A stretch of DNA of 35,248 bases, from the NCBI GenBank assembly GCA_903842025.1, contig CAIMKX010000031.1, positions 1 through 35,248 of the forward strand, in the 5' to 3' direction. Under the pieces are notes generated by a model. That model did not search any database. It worked only from the letters and a program-made list of their open reading frames with translations, and had not been told where the DNA came from. The translations under genes were made by a program, and so were the position numbers. How positions within the stretch are numbered: position 1 is the first letter of the stretch; every line of letters starts with the position of its first letter. Positions 29,228 through 35,248 of this stretch are shown one piece after another. This DNA is from an uncultured bacterium (GTDB lineage: Bacteria; Patescibacteriota; Minisyncoccia; Phycocordibacterales; PALSA-1337).

Positions 29228-30496
29228 ATGTTCGAATCTTATTATAAATCAGTCAAATATCTCGAAAGCCTATCAAATCTGCCAATTGTCGGTGATTATA
29301 TGATTGATAGAAATCATCCCGAAATTTACTTAAAAAGGATGAGGTACTTTCTCAATCTTCTCGGCAATCCAGATAAAGATTTTAAGTTTATTCACATTAC
29401 GGGGACTTCCGGCAAAGGCTCAGTAACAAATATGCTTCATGAAATACTGTTTGCTTCCGGTAAGAAAGTCGGCTCATTCACTTCGCCGTACGTGGTAACT
29501 TCGATCGAAAAAATAAAAGTACAGGACAAATATATCTCGCCGGATGATTTTGTCGATATAGTTGATTATCTTAAACCATTTATTGACCGATCGTATCTGG
29601 AAGGACCTTATGGCCGACCTTCTTATTTTGAAATCTTCCTGGCAATCGCTCTCCTATATTTCAGAAGACAAAAATGCGAATGGGTCGTTTTGGAAGTTGG
29701 CCTCGGTGGAAGATATGATGCGACCAATGTGATAGAAAAACCCCTGATTGCGGCCATAACCAATATAGATTATGACCATACTGAGGTTTTGGGACGGACT
29801 TTAGAAAAGATCGCTTATGATAAAGCTGGGATCATCAAGCCGGGTTCAGTATTTTTTACGACGGAACAACGCAAGCAAATTCTTCAAATATTCGACAGCA
29901 TATCTAGGGAGAAAAATGTCCAGGTGCACAATTTATCTTTTCAAAATGATTACCAAGAGTACAACAAAGAGTTGGCCAGAGCGGTTGCCGTGCATTTGAA
30001 AATTGAAGACAAATATATTGACAAAGGTTTAAGAAAAGCCCGTTTACCTTGTCGTTTTGAAATCGTTCAGAATAACCCGACAGTTATTCTTGATGGGGCC
30101 CATAACAGATCAAAAATGGGTAGTACAATTTATAATCTAGATAAGGTCAAATACAATAAGCTATTTCTTCTGATCAGCATTTCCGACAGTAAGGACCATG
30201 AATCAATTCTGGAACAAATAATACCAAAAGCTGATCATATTCTTTTTACTAGATTCCAAAATCCCAATCGAAAGTGCGCTCATCCAAAGGAATTGTTTGA
30301 AAAATCGAAGCAATATGTAAAGAAATCATCCGAAGCAAGGATGTATCTTGATCCGGAAGCAGCGTTGGCTGACGCCTTGAAACTGGCAAAATCTGACGAT
30401 CTAGTACTTATTACAGGTTCATTTTTCTTGGCGGGTGAACTGAGAAAAATTTGGTATCCTGAGGATCAGATTCTTAGGCAAAGAAAAAGCTTCTAA
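29228..30496 (+). CDS. folC: FolC-like Mur ligase family synthase
   Basis: A 422-aa ATP-dependent amide ligase of the folylpolyglutamate/dihydrofolate synthase type. Visible: P-loop HITGTSGKGSVTNML (residues 57-70); SFTSPYVVTSIEKIKV; GGRYDATNVI; the central Mur-ligase motif NIDYDHTEVLGRTLEKIAYDKAGIIKPG; and VILDGAHN in the C-terminal domain. Length fits FolC. Odd: CPR genomes usually lack folate synthesis, and no other folate gene is in view, so it may glutamylate scavenged folate or act on another substrate. It stands alone, divergent from 28208-29110 and convergent with the M64 gene. Confidence 0.88.
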   Translation: MFESYYKSVKYLESLSNLPIVGDYMIDRNHPEIYLKRMRYFLNLLGNPDKDFKFIHITGTSGKGSVTNMLHEILFASGKKVGSFTSPYVVTSIEKIKVQDKYISPDDFVDIVDYLKPFIDRSYLEGPYGRPSYFEIFLAIALLYFRRQKCEWVVLEVGLGGRYDATNVIEKPLIAAITNIDYDHTEVLGRTLEKIAYDKAGIIKPGSVFFTTEQRKQILQIFDSISREKNVQVHNLSFQNDYQEYNKELARAVAVHLKIEDKYIDKGLRKARLPCRFEIVQNNPTVILDGAHNRSKMGSTIYNLDKVKYNKLFLLISISDSKDHESILEQIIPKADHILFTRFQNPNRKCAHPKELFEKSKQYVKKSSEARMYLDPEAALADALKLAKSDDLVLITGSFFLAGELRKIWYPEDQILRQRKSF

Positions 30497-30524
30497 ACAA
30501 TTGTAATAATATTCAAGATCTTGA

Positions 30525-32858
30525 TCATCGGCTTATTACCCACGGTACCCAAAAAGCCGAAATGATATTGCCAAGAAGTGATTGATTGAAGTCAATTTTG
30601 AAAGCACTTGGCGATTGGGAAGGTGAAGGAGAATATGAAGGTACCGGTGAATATGTCGGTGTTGGTGAAAAAGATGGTGTTGGGGACGGCGATGTGTTCG
30701 GTAAAATCGATGGATAAGGTGAATTAGTTGGAGTTGGTGAAGAATAGACGCTGGCTGTTGGTGAAGGCGTGTTGCTTGGCGCTACAGAATTGGATTGTAT
30801 TGGAGTTTGATAAGGTACTGGCGAGACTGAAGTTGATGGGCTTTGGGAAGGAATGGGAGATGGAGAATTAATTGGCGTGGCTGAAGGTGATGGTTTTGGA
30901 GAAATTGACGGGGAATATGAGGAAGTTGGGGTTTTGGAGCTTAATGGAATAATGGTTGGTGAATTGGATGGAATCGGCACGAAGGAAGGCTTTGGTGTTA
31001 GTGAAGGTGTTGGACTTGGCCTGTTGAAAGGACTAATGATTGGTAATGGGCTTGGAGATGTCAGATTAATCCTGGGTGTAATAGCTGGAACACCAGTGAC
31101 AGTCTCTATTATTGAAGAAACGGATGATGAGATGTAGCCCCGTATTTTTTGAAAAAAACTTTGTTGAGCTATTTTTGTTGGTATTTTCGGTGTAGGAGAC
31201 TCGAGTGGAGATGAGTCAATATCCTTAAACGGACGAACTGGAATCATATTTTCATCAATTTCGATCATAGCACCCCATTGATCTTCGGGATCAAAATTAT
31301 CCAGCATGATAAAAGAATGATTCTTCGGAATACCGCTAATTGCTGCGGCTACATTTGTATCGCCGTTTTTACTTGATACTGTTGATTCGGTTGCTTTTTG
31401 TTCGGCCAGGCCATAATCAACTCCGGTGTCTTCCAGTCCGCTCAATTTCCAGCAATCAGGGAAATATTTCCGCGCATTCGGATCCTCATGAATGGCTGCC
31501 ATAATATATCCGCAGGAAACTACGTTAAATTTTTCAGTTGATGATCTGTAACCTCCCAACATCAGACTGTGTTGGGAAGGGCGATAGATAGGGATACCAT
31601 TAAGTGCTTTATAGGCACATCCGGTTATGTTTTGGCTGCCATAATTCTTTTTATCGTAACTGTAATTTATGGGAGCTAAGACACAGTTACTTCCATAGTC
31701 GGTCATAAAATATGATGCGGCTAATTCAGTTTCCAAGTTATCGCCACGAAGATATTCATCATTGAGACCGGCAAAAGCATGTCCTATCTCATGCATTGTG
31801 ATATTGGCTACTTTATCGTCGATAACCGTGCCAGTTTGGATTTTGGCACTAACTTCAGAGATGTTCATATTGATATCTTTTCCGCTCAGTATTGCTACGC
31901 TTGTCGACATTATATTGCTGTAAAATATATACAGTCTTGCATCACCGCATGATGAATATTCCTCAAAAAAAGAAGGATTATCAAAATATTTTACCTCGCT
32001 CCCATTTTTTCTCTTAATTGTGTTCATTGATCGGCCATTTTCAGAATAATTTCCAAGATCGATTAAGTGTGAAAAATATGATTGATTGCTTGTAAAAGGT
32101 TCTGTATTTCCAAAACCCTTGGTTCGCAATTTATCCCCAAGATTCAAAATACCATTTACTGAAAGTTTAGTGCTTGTTCCACGTGCTGAAACAACTTTGA
32201 ATTTGCCGCTACCGCCGATCGGCGCACAAAGCCCAAAGGGAGCTTGGGCTGAAGCATTTTCGAATGTTCCATCTTCTTGTGGTACTTCTACGACCATATT
32301 GACGGGTATGTTGTAGCGTATGGCCGCAATTAGTTTTTCCAACTTCTCTTTTTTTGTTATTCCCTCCGGCCAACCAGGAATCTTCCACTCATATATTGGC
32401 TGAGTCGTATCATTAGTACCATCAGGATTCATGACATATTTACCATTCCAAGTGAATGCTCCAGGACCTACAAGGATTTCATTATCCAATTGAATGGAAA
32501 CTTTCCAAGGCAATCCGCTTGGTGGAACTGTCGAATAGCTTTCAGGCTTATCCGTATAACAAAAACCGAATTGTGGAACTACTTGAATGATTAGGTCATA
32601 TATTGGAGTAAGGGGCAGATCTGGAGTCGAACGGGTCTTCTTCATCATGGCCTGAAACGCGGGGTCGACTATTATATCCAGAGAATCACCCTTGATTCCC
32701 ACCGGACGATTGAATTTACCATTGGGTGTGACACTAGTCGGACAAGGTCCATCGCCGTAATGTATTACAGGGACGTCTTGGGCGGAGGCGGTGGGGACGA
32801 AAAGAGTGGAGGTGAAAAGAAAGGCGGAAATGATCAGAGCGATCTTTTTTGTGGGCAT
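30525..32858 (-). CDS. Secreted M64-type metallopeptidase with Pro/Ser/Thr-rich stalk
   Basis: A 777-aa exported protein. Signal peptide at residues 1-26 (IALIISAFLFTSTLFVPTASA). Residues about 28-545 form the catalytic and accessory part with the zinc motif HEIGHAFAGLNDEY at 356-369 (HExxH plus third ligand D367), matching the IgA-peptidase M64 pattern HExxHxxxGxxDEY. Several Cys pairs may form disulfides. Residues about 600-755 are a low-complexity Pro/Ser/Thr stalk made of short SPTP, PSPS and SPSP words. The last 20 residues (DFNQSLLGNIISAFWVPWV) are hydrophobic and could contact the surface. A stalked surface protease acting on host or neighbour proteins is an inference; the substrate is unknown. 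Confidence 0.85.
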   Translation of the reverse strand: MPTKKIALIISAFLFTSTLFVPTASAQDVPVIHYGDGPCPTSVTPNGKFNRPVGIKGDSLDIIVDPAFQAMMKKTRSTPDLPLTPIYDLIIQVVPQFGFCYTDKPESYSTVPPSGLPWKVSIQLDNEILVGPGAFTWNGKYVMNPDGTNDTTQPIYEWKIPGWPEGITKKEKLEKLIAAIRYNIPVNMVVEVPQEDGTFENASAQAPFGLCAPIGGSGKFKVVSARGTSTKLSVNGILNLGDKLRTKGFGNTEPFTSNQSYFSHLIDLGNYSENGRSMNTIKRKNGSEVKYFDNPSFFEEYSSCGDARLYIFYSNIMSTSVAILSGKDINMNISEVSAKIQTGTVIDDKVANITMHEIGHAFAGLNDEYLRGDNLETELAASYFMTDYGSNCVLAPINYSYDKKNYGSQNITGCAYKALNGIPIYRPSQHSLMLGGYRSSTEKFNVVSCGYIMAAIHEDPNARKYFPDCWKLSGLEDTGVDYGLAEQKATESTVSSKNGDTNVAAAISGIPKNHSFIMLDNFDPEDQWGAMIEIDENMIPVRPFKDIDSSPLESPTPKIPTKIAQQSFFQKIRGYISSSVSSIIETVTGVPAITPRINLTSPSPLPIISPFNRPSPTPSLTPKPSFVPIPSNSPTIIPLSSKTPTSSYSPSISPKPSPSATPINSPSPIPSQSPSTSVSPVPYQTPIQSNSVAPSNTPSPTASVYSSPTPTNSPYPSILPNTSPSPTPSFSPTPTYSPVPSYSPSPSQSPSAFKIDFNQSLLGNIISAFWVPWVISR
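30600..31060. repeat. Imperfect DNA repeats encoding the Pro/Ser/Thr stalk
   Basis: On the plus strand GGTGAAGG, GTTGGTGA and similar words recur, the complement of Ser-Pro-Thr codons. Repetitive coding DNA like this is prone to length variation by slippage. Confidence 0.7.
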
Positions 32859-32912
32859 TAGTCAATTATAGGACTTTTTCTTACATATTTCATCTTTGTC
32901 GTATGTAAAAAA

Positions 32913-32940
32913 ACAAAAGCGCCCTCTTGGACGCTTTTGT
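32913..32940 (-). terminator. Terminator of hppA
   Basis: ACAAAAGCG and CGCTTTTGT form a 9-bp stem around a 10-nt loop, followed on the minus strand by seven T. It lies 28 nt past the hppA stop. Confidence 0.9.
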
Positions 32941-32968
32941 CTTTATTCAATGTTTAAATGATTTCAAA

Positions 32969-34957
32969 CTACTTTATCAAGAACGCCACTATTAGCAATG
33001 CAACAATATTCAATATCTTTATCATTGGGTTGATGGCTGGACCGGCGGTGTCCTTGTAAGGGTCACCAACGGTATCGCCGGTAACAGCGGCCTTGTGGGC
33101 ATCGGAGCCTTTGCCTCCATGATTGCCTTGCTCGATATGCTTCTTGGCATTATCCCAAGCTCCGCCACCGGAAGTCATGGAGATAGCGACGAAAAGACCG
33201 GTAACGATGGAGCCAACGAGCAAACCACCAAGAGCGACTGGGCCAAGAATGAAACCGACGAGGATTGGAGCCAAAACTGGGATCAAGGCCGGAATGATCA
33301 TTTCCTTGATGGCGGCCGAGGTGACGATGTCGACACAGCGAGCGTAATCAGGCTTGGCGGTGCCTTGCATGATGCCTTTGATCTCGCGGAATTGGCGGCG
33401 GACTTCCTCGACAACCTTGCCAGCGGCTTTACCGACAGCTTCCATGCAGAGAGCGGCGAAGTAGTAAGGGAGCAAACCTCCGATGAAGAGACCGACGATA
33501 ACCTTGGGATCGCTCAAACTGAAGGCAAAACCACTACCAACAGCCTCGGTATAAGAAGCGAAGAGGACTAGAGCGGCCAAACCAGCGGAACCGATGGCGT
33601 AGCCCTTGGTGACAGCCTTGGTGGTATTGCCAACGGCATCCAATGGGTCAGTGACATCGCGGACTTCCTTTGGCAGATTGGCCATCTCGGCGATGCCTCC
33701 GGCGTTATCGGTGATCGGACCATAAGCGTCGATGGCGACGATAATTCCTGCCATTGAGAGCATGCTCATGGCGGCAACAGCGATACCATAAAGACCAGCG
33801 AAGTGATAGGCGGCCAAGATTCCGGCGACTATTGTAATGAGCGGCCAAGCAGTGGACTTCATAGAGATAGCCAGTCCCTGAATAATATTCGTGCCATGAC
33901 CAGAGACGGAAGCTAAAGCGATAGATTTGACCGGCTTATATTTGGTTGAAGTGTAGTACTCGGTGATGACAACCAAGAAGCCTGTAACGATTAACCCCAC
34001 TAGAGTACAGCCAAAGAGATTGAGGACTGAATACGTACCATTAGCTTTCATGATGACGTTCGTAACGGGGTAGAAGGCAAAGGCGGCCAAGACACCAGCA
34101 ACAATGAGGCCTTTGTACATGGCACCCATGATGTTCCTGGAACTTCCAAGCTTCACAAACCAGGTTCCGATTATAGATGCGAAGATTGCGACACCGCCAA
34201 GAGCTAAAGGATACATGAGAGCACCGTTGAAGCCCTTGAATAGGGTTGCGCCAAGCATCATAGCGGCGATAGTTGTGACAGCGTATGTTTCGAATAAGTC
34301 AGCGGCCATTCCTGCACAGTCACCGACATTATCTCCGACGTTATCGGCGATAACGCCTGGATTTCTCGGATCGTCTTCTGGAATACCAGCCTCAACTTTA
34401 CCAACTAGATCTGTTCCTACATCAGCGGCTTTGGTGAAGATTCCACCGCCAAGACGGGCGAAAACTGAAATCAAGCTTGCTCCGAAAGCTAGACCTATTA
34501 AAGAGGCAACACTTCTAGTGATAACATAGAATCCTGTAACACCCAGAAGAGCTAAGCCGACTACCAAGAGACCTGTGACGGCACCTCCCTTAAAGGCTAA
34601 TGAAAGGGCTGTACCTAAACCATGACGGGCAGCCTCGGCTGTTCGGACGTTGGCTCTCACGGAAACGTTCATGCCTATGTAACCGGCCAGAGAGGAAAGA
34701 ATTGCTCCGAGGACGAAACCTAAGGCCATTTGAATTCCTAGGAAGATCCAGAGAATAATAAACAAGACAACGGCGATCATGAAAATAGTCTTGTATTGCC
34801 TGTTCAAATAGGCTTTGGCCCCGGCCTGAATGGCGGCGGCGATCTCTTTCATCTTGTCGTTGCCAGCCGGCTTCTTCAAGATGGAACTGATAAGAAAAGC
34901 TCCGTAGACGATGGCGACTAGCGAAGCGACGAGGGCAAAAATTTCTGAGTTGTGCAT
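32969..34957 (-). CDS. hppA: Membrane-bound proton-translocating pyrophosphatase, K+-independent type
   Basis: Hydrolyses PPi and pumps ions across the membrane through a homodimeric 16-TM protein. Visible: [20 protein letters not shown] and [30 protein letters not shown] at about 170-223 (Asp-rich PPi-Mg site), [18 protein letters not shown], and [13 protein letters not shown] near the C-terminus with [17 protein letters not shown]. The motif [10 protein letters not shown] at 443-452 has Lys447, the family signature for K+-independent H+-pumping enzymes; K+-dependent ones have GNTTAA there. Length 662 aa is normal. PPi from tRNA charging and polymerisation could thus energise the membrane in a cell with few other ion pumps. 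Confidence 0.97.
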   Translation of the reverse strand: MHNSEIFALVASLVAIVYGAFLISSILKKPAGNDKMKEIAAAIQAGAKAYLNRQYKTIFMIAVVLFIILWIFLGIQMALGFVLGAILSSLAGYIGMNVSVRANVRTAEAARHGLGTALSLAFKGGAVTGLLVVGLALLGVTGFYVITRSVASLIGLAFGASLISVFARLGGGIFTKAADVGTDLVGKVEAGIPEDDPRNPGVIADNVGDNVGDCAGMAADLFETYAVTTIAAMMLGATLFKGFNGALMYPLALGGVAIFASIIGTWFVKLGSSRNIMGAMYKGLIVAGVLAAFAFYPVTNVIMKANGTYSVLNLFGCTLVGLIVTGFLVVITEYYTSTKYKPVKSIALASVSGHGTNIIQGLAISMKSTAWPLITIVAGILAAYHFAGLYGIAVAAMSMLSMAGIIVAIDAYGPITDNAGGIAEMANLPKEVRDVTDPLDAVGNTTKAVTKGYAIGSAGLAALVLFASYTEAVGSGFAFSLSDPKVIVGLFIGGLLPYYFAALCMEAVGKAAGKVVEEVRRQFREIKGIMQGTAKPDYARCVDIVTSAAIKEMIIPALIPVLAPILVGFILGPVALGGLLVGSIVTGLFVAISMTSGGGAWDNAKKHIEQGNHGGKGSDAHKAAVTGDTVGDPYKDTAGPAINPMIKILNIVALLIVAFLIK

Positions 34958-34968
34958 GAAATTAGGTT

Positions 34969-34996
34969 AAAGCTCAAAGGTCAAAGCTCAAAGGTG
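34969..34996. repeat. 14-bp direct repeat upstream of hppA
   Basis: AAAGCTCAAAGGTC followed directly by AAAGCTCAAAGGTG. It lies 11 nt upstream of the hppA ATG on the transcribed side. Confidence 0.85.
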
Positions 34997-35062
34997 AGAT
35001 CTGACCGCTTATAATAAATGTACAATTAGGGATAATAGCAGGAAATGGCGGGAATGGTAGGG

Positions 35063-35090
35063 TTGACAGATTTAACTATAGTTATATAGT
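35063..35090 (+). promoter_or_regulatory. Strong sigma70-type promoter reading to the right edge
   Basis: TTGACA (35063-35068), a 16-nt spacer and TATAGT (35085-35090). It transcribes away from hppA to unseen sequence. In 34958-35248 no full gene is visible. Confidence 0.55.
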
Positions 35091-35117
35091 GTGCATGGCT
35101 GATAGGTGGTAAATTTT

Positions 35118-35248
35118 CTAGTGAAATGCAACTCTCTCTGTTAATGATTTAAGTATGCCATGACTCTCGGCTACTTCCAAGGCGCTCCGGTAATGGAGCG
35201 ATTTTCTGTATTTGTTGTTGATGATTTTGATATTCTTTTGAAACATGT
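35118..35248 (-). CDS. Possible partial ORF open at the right edge
   Basis: A 42-codon minus-strand frame from an ATG at 35246 to a TAG at 35118-35120, possibly continuing from outside. It encodes KIINNKYRKSL and ALEVAESHGILKSLTERVAF. A 29-codon plus-strand frame from 35160 is also open to the edge. Too short to choose; a CGCTCC/GGAGCG hairpin (35183-35200) overlaps both. Confidence 0.2.
   Translation of the reverse strand, partial: MFQKNIKIINNKYRKSLHYRSALEVAESHGILKSLTERVAFH

Noticed and set aside
33095-33571. 158-aa plus-strand ORF within hppA
   Set aside because: Antisense shadow of a highly conserved gene; its composition reflects hppA codon bias.

Overview
The window looks like a chromosomal piece from a reduced-genome bacterium of the Candidate Phyla Radiation (Patescibacteria, probably the Parcubacteria/Paceibacteria side). 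This is inferred from: universal housekeeping genes mixed with small one-pass membrane proteins lacking recognisable families; a trigger factor without its PPIase domain; tRNA genes without encoded CCA next to a cca gene; a DksA-like protein with half a zinc finger; and intergenic spaces filled with short palindromes. Stops are mostly TAA/TAG, but conserved genes run full length under the standard bacterial code, so TGA recoding is not indicated.

Layout. 1-3350: rsmA and pcrA (both minus), with rsmA enclosed by a perfect 120-bp inverted repeat and copies of a REP-like palindrome around both genes. 3400-7100: a LysM/M23 peptidoglycan hydrolase (plus), then a BRO-N/DinD-like gene and comM (minus). 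7100-11150: a minus-strand cluster pnp - 481-aa membrane protein - dksA-like. 11300-13100: an ORF6N gene, a NYN nuclease-like gene with a possible 29-aa membrane peptide, and rpsO (minus). 13150-15010: Xer-type recombinase and exonuclease III (plus). 15000-20140: cca and four tRNA genes (Arg-TCG, Gly-GCC, Pro-TGG, Gly-TCC), interspersed with two paralogous HTH plus LAGLIDADG-like ORFs, yraN, a small membrane protein and a cluster of DnaA-box-like 9-mers. 20150-22810: two unknown membrane-anchored proteins enclosed by a duplicated 3' end of hup (HU). 22800-28200: hup, rny, clpP, rsmE and tig. 28200-35248: unknown surface/secreted proteins, folC-like ligase, a secreted M64-type metallopeptidase with a Pro/Ser/Thr stalk, and the proton-pumping pyrophosphatase hppA.

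Much of the informational core concerns RNA and protein turnover or ribosome maturation: RsmA and RsmE (16S rRNA methylation), PNPase and RNase Y (RNA decay), S15, Cca and tRNAs, ClpP and trigger factor. ComM, PcrA, ExoIII, YraN and the Xer-like recombinase cover DNA uptake, repair and resolution. Cell-surface functions (M23, M64, several anchored proteins, HppA) fit an epibiotic lifestyle, but that is inference.

The most unusual signals are: (1) two paralogous HTH/LAGLIDADG-like ORFs that both overlap the 5' end of a tRNA gene by exactly 10 nt, using tRNA nucleotides 8-10 (TAG) as their stop codon; (2) a TCACA-N3-TGTGA palindrome embedded as a 27-nt inverted repeat in the coding sequence of both the BRO-N and ORF6N genes, with a third copy between ORF6N and pnp; (3) a two-gene cargo flanked by direct repeats of the hup 3' end and its terminator hairpins; (4) the perfect inverted repeat around rsmA; (5) an in-frame palindrome-rich 75-bp insertion in pnp; and (6) a MITE-like 126-bp element just upstream of hup.
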